A DNA stretch of 64,000 nucleotides from Halogeometricum rufum (GCF_900112175.1 NZ_FOYT01000002.1:124001-188000); one strand, 5' to 3'; counted from the stretch's first letter, positions 54,417 to 63,875 are shown. Program-made: numbers and translations. Notes: generated from the letters alone by a model not told the origin.

Positions 54417-55178
54417 TCACTCCTCGCGGACCAGCGTCGGTTCCCCGTCGTCGTCGACCACGCGTAGGCCCGTCTCGACGACGAACTCGGCGGTGTGGCC
54501 GGGGACGAGACGCTCGGCCTGCCAGCGCGCCCGAACGGCGGGCACGAGCGTCAGGAGGTCCGCGCCCGTCCGGACCGTCGATTGCATCTCCAAGAAGGCG
54601 ACGTCGTTGTCGGCGTCGTTCGCGCGGGCGGTGAGCGTCTCCAGTTCGGGCGTGGCGAACGCGTCGGTGAAGTCGATGGAGGCGGTGAAGCCCGCGACGT
54701 ACGCTCGGCCCTCGGTGGACGGCCCGAGGACGACTTCGTTCGTGCGCAGTTGCATCGACAGCGTGTCCAGTTTCGCGCGCGTGAAGAACGGGGCGTCGCC
54801 GCGGACGACGGCCGCGGACTGGACCTCCTCGTCGCGGAGCAGGTGCATCACCGTATTGCCCGCGCGGGCGTCGAAACTCGACCCCACCTGCACCTCGAAC
54901 CGCGCCTCGTCGGGGTCGTCCAACGCGTCGACGGCCAGCGTCCGAACCTCCGCCTCGGCCGTTCCCTCCTCGTCGCGGTACGCCTCGGGGAGCAGTTCCT
55001 CCGAGCGGTAGTTCACCAGCAGGTCGCCGCCGGACCGGGAGACGGCGACCATGGTGTCTTTCAGCATCGCGGCGTAGAGGTCTGCGGCCTCCGCCTCCGA
55101 CAGCGGACTCGTCGCGGCGAGTTCCGAGAGGACGAGTCCGGGACGCGGCGGGTCGGCCATGAGAGCGACGACGGTCAT
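54417..55178 (-). CDS. DUF2064-like (glycosyltransferase-related) protein
   Basis: A 253-residue protein resembling DUF2064/TIGR04282-type nucleotidyl- or glycosyltransferase-like enzymes. It opens MTVVALMADPPRPGLVLSEL. SPLSEAEAADLYAAMLKDTM, then GGDLLVNYRSEELLPEAYRD and LRDEEVQSAAVVRGDAPFF follow. The DxD-like acidic cluster usual for GT-A folds is not obvious. The ATG at 55178 follows the upstream spacer. Substrate unknown. Confidence 0.72.
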   Translation of the reverse strand: MTVVALMADPPRPGLVLSELAATSPLSEAEAADLYAAMLKDTMVAVSRSGGDLLVNYRSEELLPEAYRDEEGTAEAEVRTLAVDALDDPDEARFEVQVGSSFDARAGNTVMHLLRDEEVQSAAVVRGDAPFFTRAKLDTLSMQLRTNEVVLGPSTEGRAYVAGFTASIDFTDAFATPELETLTARANDADNDVAFLEMQSTVRTGADLLTLVPAVRARWQAERLVPGHTAEFVVETGLRVVDDDGEPTLVREE

Positions 55179-55250
55179 GTCTCCCCCTCGGGCGGGGTGA
55201 CCCTTCAACTCGCCGTTTCACTTCAAGTGCCTCCCGTCCGAAAGCGAACC

Positions 55251-55484
55251 ATGGCTTCCGACTCCGCGGGCGGACTCGCACGCTCCGGTCTCACCCGACT
55301 GCTCTCCCGTCTCGGCGCCGTCGTCGTCGTCCTCGTCGGCGTCGTCGCCGCGGCATACTTCCTCCTCGCCGCCGCGGCGTGGGCGCTCCTCGTCGGCGCG
55401 TTGCTCCTCGTCGCCGTCGGCGGGATGGTGCTCTACGGCGCGCGCGCGGCGAGAAAGACGGCGACGCCGTACTGGCGGACGTAG
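55251..55484 (+). CDS. Small membrane protein
   Basis: A 77-residue protein (MASDSAGGLARSGLTRLLSR) with two adjacent Val/Leu/Ala-rich helices (about residues 22-42 and 44-62) and a basic C-terminus (GARAARKTATPYWRT). No motif recognised. It converges on the uracil-DNA glycosylase gene 5 nt away. Confidence 0.65.
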   Translation: MASDSAGGLARSGLTRLLSRLGAVVVVLVGVVAAAYFLLAAAAWALLVGALLLVAVGGMVLYGARAARKTATPYWRT

Positions 55485-55489
55485 CGCGG

Positions 55490-56125
55490 TCAGCGACCGC
55501 GGCGGCCCTTGGTCTGCCGGTAGTCCCGCGCGAACACCGACTCCAGCATGTGGTCGACGAACGCCTCGGTGTCCGCCTCGGTCTGTTCGTCCAGGTCCAG
55601 CATCGGGACGAGTTCGAACCCCCGTCCCCGAATCGTCGTCGCGTGCTCCTCGCGGACGTCGAAACTGTCCGGCGCGCGCGTCGTGTAGTCGATTGCCAGC
55701 GATTCGAGCGTCCGCTGGCCGATTGGGACGAGTATCTCGGGGTTTATCATCCGTATCTCCGCGTTGAGGTACGGTTCGCAGGTGCGTATCTCCTCGTCGG
55801 TCGGGCGTCGGTCGGGATGTCGACACCGCGTGAGGTAGGTGAGAAAGACGTTCTGGAGGTCCGGCCGGTCGCTGTCGGGGGGCGACCGCGCGAACCCGAG
55901 GTCGCCGAGGATTCGCTGGAGGCGTTCGTCCGCCTCGCCGCCCGTGAACGGAATCCCGACGTCGTCCGCGCCGTCGCTGGGCCGTTCGCCGACGAACAGG
56001 AACTCCCCGCCCACGTCGCCGTAGCCGTGCGCGACGTTCGACCGAACGTCGCAGAGACCCGGACAGTTCTCGCAGTCGGAATCCATGTTGAACGGGTTCT
56101 CTAGTGTGTCTTGTTCGGCGTCCAC
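55490..56125 (-). CDS. Uracil-DNA glycosylase, family 4
   Basis: A 211-residue family-4 enzyme removing uracil from DNA. Cys ligands for a [4Fe-4S] cluster are in DCENCPGLCDVRS near the N-terminus, with others in TYLTRCRHPDRRP and IRTCEPYL. The active-site region is FLFVGERPSDGADDVGIPFT; the usual GEAPG is GERPS here. The GTG at 56125 gives MDAEQDTLENPFN. It lies 78 nt downstream of the polB gene on the same strand, so shared transcription is possible. Confidence 0.88.
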   Translation of the reverse strand: MDAEQDTLENPFNMDSDCENCPGLCDVRSNVAHGYGDVGGEFLFVGERPSDGADDVGIPFTGGEADERLQRILGDLGFARSPPDSDRPDLQNVFLTYLTRCRHPDRRPTDEEIRTCEPYLNAEIRMINPEILVPIGQRTLESLAIDYTTRAPDSFDVREEHATTIRGRGFELVPMLDLDEQTEADTEAFVDHMLESVFARDYRQTKGRRGR

Positions 56126-56203
56126 GTCCGTTCGTCGGGCGCGACGGTGAAAAGTCGCCCCCTTCGAGACGCGGTGACACGCGCGAGCCGGGACTCCTCG
56201 CCG

Positions 56204-58366
56204 TCAGTCGAACGCCGACAGCGTCGTGTCGCGGCCGGGCCGGAGGTGGCGTCGAACCCGGCCGCGGGACCACCCGAACGGGGAGACGACGCTCTCGGCG
56301 GCGCGGACGAGGCGCGCCGCGTAGTGGTCGGCGTCGTAGTCGGCGGGGTCCTCGAAGTCCAGAGCGAGGCGGGCGGCGCCGGACGCGTCGTCGTCGGTGA
56401 CGACGTACCCGACCCGTTCGCCCGGCGCCCGCGGGACGCCGCAGTCGGCCGACCGGCGCGCGGCGGCGGCGGGCAGGGAGTCCCGGTCGTACTCGTCGGC
56501 ACGCCGAGAGAGACGCGTCGTGCGGACGAGGTCCGCGGGGTCCACGTCGCCGCGGCGGAGCGACGAGAGGTGCCGACCGAGTCTGTCGCAGACCGCCTCG
56601 GGCGTCCGGTGGCGGTCCAGCGTCCGAATCAGGTCGCGTTGCGCGTCGGCGACGAACGCGGACGTGCGGCGTTGGCGGCACTCGATGCCGCGAACCGTGT
56701 ACTCCTCGCGGTCGGCGACGCGGCCGAAGTACCGCGTGAGCGCCCCACGCGAGGAGCCTCGCTTGGGGACGAAACACGCCCAGTCGTACCGGTCCTCCAC
56801 GTCGAGCGGGATGCCGACGGCGTCCGTGACGGCCGCAGAGAGCGCCTCCGGCGTGCACGCGTCGCCGTCGCGGGTGAGCCACAGACTGTCGACGATGCCG
56901 TGGACGACGCGCCAGCCCCGCGCTTCGGCCATCGACTTCGCGCGCAGGAGGACGTCGCGCGCGTAGGCGTTGATGGCCTCGTGGCACTCGATACGGCCGA
57001 ACTTGGCGTTCCGGTAGCCCTGATAGCCGAAGCAGGAGACGAGGACCCACTTTATCGCGCCCGCGCGCCGTCGGGCGGCCGTCGCCGTCGCCTCGTCGCC
57101 CGCGCGGTCCGCCGCGCGCGCCGTTCGCTTCAGTCGCCGCCGGTCGGCGAGGAGGGGCGAGAGCACGTCGGGGAGGAAGCCGCGTTCGTCGCAGACGGCG
57201 TACCCGAGTTCGGGCACGTCGTCGCGCCCGGCGTGGCAGTCGCACAGGACGGTGTCGGGACTGACGTTGCGGTCGCAGATGATGCGCGGGTACAGCGAGG
57301 CGAAGTCGAACGCGACCACGTCCTCGTGGAGGCCCACCTCGGGGTCGAACGTCAGGCCGCCGCGGTCCGCCGCGTGCAGGTCGTCGACGGACTTCCACGC
57401 CTCCGGCCGCCACTTGTTCCACGGGACGAGAACGTCGCGGGCGTGCGCCTCGCGGGTCTGTATCGACGTGAGCACCCTCCCGATGCTCGCCCGCGCCGTC
57501 TCCTGCAGGGGTCGCCACGACCGTTCGACCAGGTACAGCAGGCCGTCGAGGCGCGACTGGTTCCAGAGGAAACTGCCCCCGGCGTCGACGACGGCCCGTC
57601 CCGGCACGTCGTAGCGGGCGGGCGAGTGGCGGACGCGGCCGTAACTCTCGACGGTGTTCTCGCCCGCGAGTCGTTCGAGTCCGGGGCGACGCCCGAGTGG
57701 GAGGTCCGCACCGAGCGCCACCGCTCGCTCGGCGACGAGGGGGAGGAGACGCGCGTCGCTGACGACGAGGACGTCCGGGTCGACGGCGTCGAGGCGGGCG
57801 GCCGCCGCGTCCACGGCGTCGCGGTCGGACGCGACGGTCGGCGGTTCTCGCTCGGTGGCGTCGCAGTCGGCGTCCGTCTGCGCGCCGTCACCGCCCCCGA
57901 CGACGAGTTCCGACAGGTCGCCGTCCGCGAGCGCTCGGTCGGGGAGTTCGAGTCGGAGCGTCCGCAACCCCTCGTTCGGAACGGGCGAGGTGCCCGTCTC
58001 GACGCAGTACCGGAACCCCGGGTCGAGGTCCACGTCGTACGCGCGGACCGCGCCCGGAGCGAGGTCCGCGAGCGACGACTCCCGAATCCGGGCCGCGAGG
58101 CCGGGGACGTCCCGGGGGTCCGTCGCCTCCACCCGGAGCACCTCCGCTCGCTCGTCGGCGTCCAGACGCAGGTACTTCCGTTCCCGACCGACGGACGCCA
58201 CGCTGTCTCTCGTGCGCACGCGCGCTTCGAGTTCGTCGAGTGCCGCCTCGGGCCCGGCGAAGCGGAGCGTCGGCGCGTAGTCGGTGACGCGCGCGGACGC
58301 GACGCCGTCGGCGGTGCGAGACCACTCGACCACGTCGCCGTCCTCGAAGTCGAAGGCGAACGGCAC
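56204..58366 (-). CDS. Divergent family-B DNA polymerase (PolB2-type)
   Basis: A 720-residue polymerase, shorter than replicative archaeal PolB (about 780-900). Motif A is intact (VAFDFASLYPRII, residues 352-363). Motif B is KWVLVSCFGYQGYRNAKFG (439-457). Motif C reads HGIVDSLWL, where the usual YGDTDS first Asp is Ile491 and only Asp493 remains. An ordinary exonuclease DxE motif is not evident. It probably acts in damage tolerance or is regulatory. It is the third gene of an operon with a RecA-like protein and a small protein. Confidence 0.9.
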   Translation of the reverse strand: MPFAFDFEDGDVVEWSRTADGVASARVTDYAPTLRFAGPEAALDELEARVRTRDSVASVGRERKYLRLDADERAEVLRVEATDPRDVPGLAARIRESSLADLAPGAVRAYDVDLDPGFRYCVETGTSPVPNEGLRTLRLELPDRALADGDLSELVVGGGDGAQTDADCDATEREPPTVASDRDAVDAAAARLDAVDPDVLVVSDARLLPLVAERAVALGADLPLGRRPGLERLAGENTVESYGRVRHSPARYDVPGRAVVDAGGSFLWNQSRLDGLLYLVERSWRPLQETARASIGRVLTSIQTREAHARDVLVPWNKWRPEAWKSVDDLHAADRGGLTFDPEVGLHEDVVAFDFASLYPRIICDRNVSPDTVLCDCHAGRDDVPELGYAVCDERGFLPDVLSPLLADRRRLKRTARAADRAGDEATATAARRRAGAIKWVLVSCFGYQGYRNAKFGRIECHEAINAYARDVLLRAKSMAEARGWRVVHGIVDSLWLTRDGDACTPEALSAAVTDAVGIPLDVEDRYDWACFVPKRGSSRGALTRYFGRVADREEYTVRGIECRQRRTSAFVADAQRDLIRTLDRHRTPEAVCDRLGRHLSSLRRGDVDPADLVRTTRLSRRADEYDRDSLPAAAARRSADCGVPRAPGERVGYVVTDDDASGAARLALDFEDPADYDADHYAARLVRAAESVVSPFGWSRGRVRRHLRPGRDTTLSAFD

Positions 58367-58372
58367 GGGTCG

Positions 58373-58687
58373 TCACTCCGCTCCCCTCGGTCCGTCCGCC
58401 GCCTGTGGCCCCCCGTCGTCGGGGTCTCCGTCGGCCGCTTCGAGGGCCAACACGCGCTCTCTGAGCCGTCGCAGTTCGCGCTCCTGCGAGAGGAGGACGG
58501 AGACGACGACGGTCCGGTGCGGGTCCGTCGGGTTCTGCTGGCCCGAGGCGGCGGCGAACTCGGCGGCCCGGTCGAACAGGCGGTCGAAGTCCGGCCGGTG
58601 CGCCGCCCTGAGCGTCCGCCGGTACGCCGACCACGACGCCTCGTAGCGGTCGAGGGCGTCGCGGTAGGTGGGGTTCGTTCGGCCCAT
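58373..58687 (-). CDS. Small protein of the RecA-like/PolB cassette
   Basis: A 104-residue protein starting MGRTNPTYRDALDRYEASWS. The central helix RAAHRPDFDRLFDRAAEFAA and the leucine-rich LLSQERELRRLRERVLALEA suggest a coiled coil. The tail is acidic. Its start overlaps the stop of the RecA-like gene (3 nt) and polB begins 6 nt after its stop, so the three are surely co-transcribed. Not recognised beyond a haloarchaeal family; possibly a bridge between the other two proteins. Confidence 0.75.
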   Translation of the reverse strand: MGRTNPTYRDALDRYEASWSAYRRTLRAAHRPDFDRLFDRAAEFAAASGQQNPTDPHRTVVVSVLLSQERELRRLRERVLALEAADGDPDDGGPQAADGPRGAE

Positions 58688-59385
58688 CAGACGGCCCCGC
58701 CGAGCCACGACTGCAGGGGGTCGCGCGGCCCGTCGGCCGCCATCGCGTCCGCGTCGTCGGGCGCGACGCCGCACAGTTCGACCCAGTACGGAATCGTCGT
58801 CTGCCACCAGTCGTCGTGCCAGTAGACGTCGCTCCGGACGGAGTCGCCCTCGAAGGCGAGGCCCATCCCGGTGCGGCGGACGACCACCTCGTCGTCGGCC
58901 GCCTCCCGAACCCGGTCGGTCAGACCGTCGTCCGCCCCGTCGGCGGTGACGAGGACGCGCACGTCCAGCGCGTCCGCCAACTCGCGGAGGACGGCGAGAC
59001 TGGCGTCGAACAGACGGTCCGCCGCCGCCTCGGGCAGGTCCGGGTCGCGGTACAGCGACGGCAGGCGCGGAACGACGACGAGCGCCGTCCGCGGCGTCGC
59101 CCGGCCGGGGAGCGACCGCACGAGTTCGTGGTGCTGGTACGCCGTGAACGCCCGCGCGACGCGGAGGCCGTCGAGCGTTCGCCCCGCGGGGTCGGCGGCG
59201 TACAGCGCCGCCGTCGACGCCTCGTTGCGGGCGTCCACCCAGAGCGCGCCCCCGTCGCGGCGGCGCAGGGCGGCGACGACGAGGCGGTGCAACACGGCGT
59301 CTCGCGGGTCGGGGCGACGGAGCAACGTCACGCCCGGGTCGAGCGTCGGGAGTTCCTGCGTCGAGTCGTACGTCATGTCGGTCAC
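58687..59385 (-). CDS. RecA-superfamily-like protein without Walker A
   Basis: A 232-residue protein that looks like an inactivated RecA/RadA-fold ATPase. GGALWVDARNEASTAALYAA and TALVVVPRLPSLYRD align with the strands around Walker A and B, but there is no G-x4-GK(S/T). It shares an operon with a divergent PolB, reminiscent of bacterial ImuA beside ImuB/DnaE2. It could recruit the polymerase to RadA filaments. Fold call is by eye and moderately uncertain. Confidence 0.65.
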   Translation of the reverse strand: MTDMTYDSTQELPTLDPGVTLLRRPDPRDAVLHRLVVAALRRRDGGALWVDARNEASTAALYAADPAGRTLDGLRVARAFTAYQHHELVRSLPGRATPRTALVVVPRLPSLYRDPDLPEAAADRLFDASLAVLRELADALDVRVLVTADGADDGLTDRVREAADDEVVVRRTGMGLAFEGDSVRSDVYWHDDWWQTTIPYWVELCGVAPDDADAMAADGPRDPLQSWLGGAV

Positions 59386-59577
59386 GTTCGCGAGAGATAT
59401 CGGTAAAAGCGAGCCATGGGTGCGGAGTGAAAGTGAACTCGGGAGAGGGCGGCCAAACCGCCCGAATCGCGGCCGAGGGTTCCTCTACCAAGAGATTCTG
59501 AATCGTAATGCCGGCGAAAGTGAAACGGGCCCGCGGAGACTCGAACCGTGCGGCTGGTGGGTGCGCAGGCCGCCCGG

Positions 59578-59898
59578 TCAGTCGGTGCGCAGGCCGCCCT
59601 TCGCCTTGATGTCCATGATGTGCCGGACGTTGCGGTATATCTCCTCGGGTGAGGTGTCCTCCTCGGGGTCGTACAGGTCGCTCACCCGGTAGAGGACGGC
59701 CGAGAGCTGTCGGCTCTCCGAGGAGTCGCCGTACACGTCCTCGGCCACCGTACGGAGCAGTTCCCGCCGTTCCGCGTCTGGGGTGAACTCGGCGTCGGCG
59801 TCGCCGTCCGCGTCGGCGGCCCCGACGGCGTCCGACTCGGACGACGACGCTTCGCCGGGCGTCGCGTCCACGCCGGAGCGCCGGTCCTCCCCGGTCAT
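59578..59898 (-). CDS. Small conserved-type hypothetical, overlapped with mrp
   Basis: A 106-residue acidic protein. The first 40 residues are low complexity; the C-terminal core is ERRELLRTVAEDVYGDSSES, then VLYRVSDLYDPEEDTSPEEI and RNVRHIMDIKAKGGL. Its ATG overlaps the mrp stop by 4 nt, indicating translational coupling to the Fe-S carrier. No motif seen; possibly a partner of Mrp. Confidence 0.75.
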   Translation of the reverse strand: MTGEDRRSGVDATPGEASSSESDAVGAADADGDADAEFTPDAERRELLRTVAEDVYGDSSESRQLSAVLYRVSDLYDPEEDTSPEEIYRNVRHIMDIKAKGGLRTD

Positions 59899-60941
59899 CG
59901 GTCGGCGGCGTCGCGCCGTCGGACGACGCCCGTCATGTCCGCGACGTTCTCCGTCATCCGGCGGAACGCCGCGCCCGTCTCGTCGTCGTCGTCGAGGACG
60001 ACGGGTCGGCCGCCGTCGCCGCCGGTGCGCACCGCGGGGTCCAGCGGAATCGCGCCGAGGAACGGCATCCCGTTCTCCGCGGCGAACGCCTCGCCGCCGC
60101 CCGCGCCGAAGATGTCGTGCGCCGACCCGCAGTCGGGACACCGGAACGACGACATGTTCTCGACGATGCCGAGGACGTTCGTGTCGTGCTTGCCGAACAT
60201 CTGCAGGCCCTTGCGCGCGTCGTCGATGGCCACGTCCTGGGGCGTCGTCACGATGACGGCACCCGTGAGAGGCAGCGTCTGGAGGACGGTCAACTGCGTG
60301 TCGCCCGTCCCCGGCGGCAGGTCCAGAATCATGTAGTCGAGTTCGCCCCACTCGACGTCTTCGACCAACTGGGTCAGGAGTTTGTGGACCATCGGGCCGC
60401 GCCAGATGACCGGGTCGTCCTCGCCGACGAGGAAGGCCATCGACATGAGTTTCATGCCGTACCGCTCCGGCGGGACGATGCGCTGTTCGCCCGTCGCCTG
60501 CGGCGCCTCGTCGGCCGCGACCATCCGCGGGACGTTCGGCCCGTACACGTCGGCGTCGAACAGGCCGACGCGCGCGCCGAGTTTCGAGAGGCCGGCGGCG
60601 AGGTTCACCGCGACGGTGGACTTGCCGACGCCGCCCTTGCCGGAGGCGACGGCGATGACGTTCTTCACGCCCGGGAGCACGTCCTCCTCGGCCGAGAGGT
60701 CGCGCGGAATCTTCGCCGTGAGGTCCACCTCGTAGTCGGTGTCGGCGAACTGTTCGCGGACTGCCGCGGCGACGTCCGTCTCGTGCGGCGAGTACGGCGC
60801 GCCGAGTGCGAGTGAGATGCGAACGACGCCCGCCTCGTCGTCCACCTCGACGGCGTTGACGAGTCCGAGCGAGACGATGTCGTCGCCGAGGTCCGGGTCG
60901 TCGACCGCCCGGAGTCGGTCGCGTACCGCTTCGTCGTCCAT
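59895..60941 (-). CDS. mrp: Mrp/NBP35-type Fe-S cluster carrier ATPase
   Basis: A 348-residue P-loop ATPase that carries or delivers [4Fe-4S] clusters. The N-terminal MIP18/DUF59-like domain is at residues 1-85 (DDIVSLGLVNAVEVDDEAG). The deviant Walker A is VASGKGGVGKSTVAVNLA. The cluster-binding CPDC is in MSSFRCPDCGSAHDIFG. The ATG at 60941 is used instead of an upstream in-frame start in the promoter region. Confidence 0.94.
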   Translation of the reverse strand: MDDEAVRDRLRAVDDPDLGDDIVSLGLVNAVEVDDEAGVVRISLALGAPYSPHETDVAAAVREQFADTDYEVDLTAKIPRDLSAEEDVLPGVKNVIAVASGKGGVGKSTVAVNLAAGLSKLGARVGLFDADVYGPNVPRMVAADEAPQATGEQRIVPPERYGMKLMSMAFLVGEDDPVIWRGPMVHKLLTQLVEDVEWGELDYMILDLPPGTGDTQLTVLQTLPLTGAVIVTTPQDVAIDDARKGLQMFGKHDTNVLGIVENMSSFRCPDCGSAHDIFGAGGGEAFAAENGMPFLGAIPLDPAVRTGGDGGRPVVLDDDDETGAAFRRMTENVADMTGVVRRRDAADR

Positions 60942-61131
60942 GACACGAAGTGCGTGAGAGCCGCCGATAAGGGTTTTGAACGGGTGACGGGTCGGAATCC
61001 CGACTCGTACCGTCTCCGACGGCCGACCGTCTCTGCGTCGGACACGTCGCGGCAATTGTAACCGCATCTACTCCCGTTATCGGGCGCGGCGTAACCGCCA
61101 CTAGTTACGAACTGGCGAGCGACGACCGCGA

Positions 61132-61139
61132 ATTTATCA
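61132..61139 (+). promoter_or_regulatory. TATA-like box of moaA
   Basis: ATTTATCA lies 24-31 nt upstream of the moaA ATG at 61163, consistent with a leaderless transcript. Confidence 0.5.
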
Positions 61140-61162
61140 ACATCGAATACGAGAGTCGATAC

Positions 61163-62122
61163 ATGCTCGTGGACGACTTCGGACGCGAAGTGAGCGGCGT
61201 CCGCATCTCTCTCACCGACCGGTGTAACTTCGACTGCGTCTACTGCCACAACGAGGGACTCGGCGACACGCGCGGCCCGATGGAACCGTCGGACGACGAG
61301 ATGTCCACCGACGACGTCGTTCGCTTCCTCGAAGTCGTCGAGGAGTTCGGCGTCGAGAAGGTGAAGTTCACCGGCGGGGAACCGATGCTTCGACAGGACT
61401 TAGAGGAGATAATCGAACGCACGCCGGACTCGATGGAGACGTCGCTGACGACGAACGGGACGTTCCTCCCGGGGCGCGCCGAGGACCTGAAGGCGGCGGG
61501 TCTCTCTCGGGTGAACGTTTCGCAGGACGCCTTAGACCCCGAAGCGTTCGCTGAGATTACGAAGTCCGGCGCGTACGACAAGGTGATGGAGGGCGTCGAA
61601 GCCGCCCTCGACGCCGGACTCGACCCGGTGAAACTGAACATGGTCGTCTTCGAACACACGGCGGGGTACGTCGAGGAGATGGTCGACCACGTCGCGGAGA
61701 ACCCCGGCCTGCAACTCCAACTCATCGAGTACATGCCCGAGTTGACCGGCCGCCCCGAGTGGAACATCGACATCCAACGCGTCCACGACTGGCTGGCGGA
61801 GAAGGCCGACCGGGTGGAGATGCGCGAGATGCACCACCGCCGCCGCTACTTCGTCGGCGAGGGGATGGTCGAAATCGTCGACCCGGTGGAGAACGAGGAC
61901 TTCTGCGCGAACTGCCACCGCGTCCGCGTCACGCACGAGGGCTTCCTCAAGGGCTGTCTCAACCGCAACGACGACCTGCGGCCGATGGGCGAGATGACCC
62001 GCGAGGAGATTCGCGAGGCGTACCGCGAGACGGTGGAAGAACGCGTCCCCTACTACGGCGAGTACCTCGTGCAGGACGAGGACGACGAGTGGGTCATCAA
62101 CGAGAAGTACATCGGCGCCTGA
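61163..62122 (+). CDS. moaA: GTP 3',8-cyclase MoaA
   Basis: A 319-residue radical-SAM enzyme that starts molybdenum-cofactor synthesis from GTP. The radical-SAM motif is [17 protein letters not shown] (C-x3-C-x2-C), followed by [16 protein letters not shown]. The second C-terminal cluster uses [19 protein letters not shown]. No other mo-gene is adjacent. It starts a plus-strand run with uspA. Confidence 0.95.
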   Translation: MLVDDFGREVSGVRISLTDRCNFDCVYCHNEGLGDTRGPMEPSDDEMSTDDVVRFLEVVEEFGVEKVKFTGGEPMLRQDLEEIIERTPDSMETSLTTNGTFLPGRAEDLKAAGLSRVNVSQDALDPEAFAEITKSGAYDKVMEGVEAALDAGLDPVKLNMVVFEHTAGYVEEMVDHVAENPGLQLQLIEYMPELTGRPEWNIDIQRVHDWLAEKADRVEMREMHHRRRYFVGEGMVEIVDPVENEDFCANCHRVRVTHEGFLKGCLNRNDDLRPMGEMTREEIREAYRETVEERVPYYGEYLVQDEDDEWVINEKYIGA

Positions 62123-62162
62123 CCCGACGCGAACTTATCTCCGGGCGCGCCCTACCGGTGGC

Positions 62163-63116
62163 ATGACCGCCTCCCGCGACCCCTCGGCGACCGACGCCGA
62201 CCACGTATCCGACCGGTTCTCCGTCTCCCGAATCCTCTTCGCCACGGACGGCAGTCCGGGCGCCGAGGCGGCCGCCGCGCACGCCGTCGAACTCGCCGAC
62301 CGGACGGGCGCGGTGCTTCACGTCCTCGCCGTCGTCGAGGGCGAACGCGTCGCGTCGTTCGCCAGCGAGGGGATGCGCCGACAGGTGCGGACCCGCGCGG
62401 CGGTGGAGGGCGAGGAGGCGGCCGCCACGGCGGCGCGCCGGGCGACGGCGGCCGGCGTCCACGCACTCACCGCCGTCGAGGAGGGCGACCCCGCCGCCGT
62501 CGTCGCCGCCTTCGCGGCCGACGTGGACGCCGAGGTGGTCGTCGTCGGGACGCGGGGGCGGACGGGGGACGAGCGATTCGCTCTCGGGAGCGTCGCCGAG
62601 GAACTGCTCGACCGCGTCGCGTCGGCCGTCCTCGCCGTCCCCATCGACGACGACGACGCCGGTGCCGTCACGCCGTCGTACCGCCGACTCCTCCTCGCGA
62701 CGGACGGCGAGGCGACGACGCGGCGAGCGACGGCGGCGGCCCTGTCGCTGGCGGCCGCCTACGGCGCCGACGTGGACGCCCTGTCGGTCGTGGACGAACG
62801 CGTCGGGCGGACGCCAGACGCGCGCGCCTCGCTGGACGCGTCGGCGCGCGAGACCGTCGAGCGGGTGGCGATGGAGGGAGCGAGCGTCGGCCTCTCGGTC
62901 GCCCCCCGCGTCGAGACGGGCGTCCCGGCGGCCCGCATTCTCGACGTCGCGGACGCGGGCACCGACCTCGTCGTGGTGGGTGCGCGGCGACCGACCGACG
63001 CCGAGACGCGCCCCCTCGGGAGCGTCTCGCGGCGCGTCGTCCGCGGGAGTCCGGTGCCGGTGCTGGTCGTGCGGGGCGAGACCGACGGCGCGGCGGCGAA
63101 GCGCGGCGACGAATAA
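62163..63116 (+). CDS. Universal stress protein with two UspA domains
   Basis: A 317-residue tandem UspA protein. Domain 1 (residues 18-160) starts VSRILFATDGSPGAEAAAAH and has the nucleotide motif VVVGTRGRTGDERFALGSVA. Domain 2 (170-317) has YRRLLLATDGEATTRRATAA and the shorter VVVGARRPTDAETRPLGSVS. The motif G-x2-G-x9-G(S/T) is clear in domain 1, so ATP binding is likely there. It is 40 nt from moaA, probably a chance neighbour. Confidence 0.92.
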   Translation: MTASRDPSATDADHVSDRFSVSRILFATDGSPGAEAAAAHAVELADRTGAVLHVLAVVEGERVASFASEGMRRQVRTRAAVEGEEAAATAARRATAAGVHALTAVEEGDPAAVVAAFAADVDAEVVVVGTRGRTGDERFALGSVAEELLDRVASAVLAVPIDDDDAGAVTPSYRRLLLATDGEATTRRATAAALSLAAAYGADVDALSVVDERVGRTPDARASLDASARETVERVAMEGASVGLSVAPRVETGVPAARILDVADAGTDLVVVGARRPTDAETRPLGSVSRRVVRGSPVPVLVVRGETDGAAAKRGDE

Positions 63117-63178
63117 GCGGGGCGACGAATCGGCGTCGACGGGGATGCGAGAGGGGAGGCGAGAAGAGAACGGTCGGG

Positions 63179-63544
63179 TTACGGCGCGTCCGACCGCGTC
63201 TCGGCGACGAAGTCGTCTATCGCGGACCCGCCCTGGAACCCCTCGGCGAGCGTTCCGACGCGTTCCCCGTCCTCGAAGAGGACGAGCATCGGGACGCTGC
63301 GGACGTTGAACCGGTCTATCAGCGGCGGGTCGTCGCGCGGGTTGACGAGGACGACGGTCAGGTCCTCGTGCGCGCGGGCGACGTTACCGAGGACGGGTTC
63401 GATGCTCCGGCAGATACCGCAGCCCTCCGTGTAGAACTCGACCAGGACGAGGTCGTTCTCGCGGACGAGTTCGTCCAGTTCCGCCTCCGTCTCGACGGAG
63501 ACCGGTCTGTTGGGCGCGGCGTCCGAGGGCGTGTCGGCACTCAT
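63179..63544 (-). CDS. Thioredoxin
   Basis: A 121-residue thioredoxin-fold protein. The redox site is FYTEGCGICRSIEPVLG (C-G-I-C rather than the common C-G-P-C). It also has the cis-Pro region FNVRSVPMLVLFEDGERV. The N-terminal 25 residues are a haloarchaeal extension. It is a cytosolic disulfide reductase or stress factor. Confidence 0.92.
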   Translation of the reverse strand: MSADTPSDAAPNRPVSVETEAELDELVRENDLVLVEFYTEGCGICRSIEPVLGNVARAHEDLTVVLVNPRDDPPLIDRFNVRSVPMLVLFEDGERVGTLAEGFQGGSAIDDFVAETRSDAP

Positions 63545-63875
63545 ACTCTCCCGTGCGTCCCCGCGGGATATATCGTTTCGGCGCAGTGTCTCGACCGGCG
63601 CACGTCCGGCGTGCTGGCACGTCGCACGGACGCGGTGGCGAAAGAGGCGCGCGGCGTCGCTCTCCGCCGTCGACGCCGACGCGCGGCGGTGACTCGTCCG
63701 GTCCGCGAGGAGGTGGCGCGGCGAGAACGCAGGAGAACGCGGGCGTGTGGCGCGCTCTCACCCGAACGGCCTATCGTGATGCTTAAGTGGGCACCCCGTT
63801 TTGTTTCGACTGCAATACGCTGTAGGGGCGTCGGCCCCGAGTCCGGAAGGGCGACAGTACCCAACCAGATCGTGT
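63545..63875. other. 331-nt intergenic region before tRNA-Ser(GCU)
   Basis: No convincing gene. The left part is the thioredoxin upstream region (TATATCG near 63570). GATGCTTAAGTGGG at about 63778-63791 is the clearest AT-rich element. It could be a promoter for the tRNA and the following ribosomal gene, about 90 nt upstream of the tRNA 5' end. The rest is GC-rich. Confidence 0.4.
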
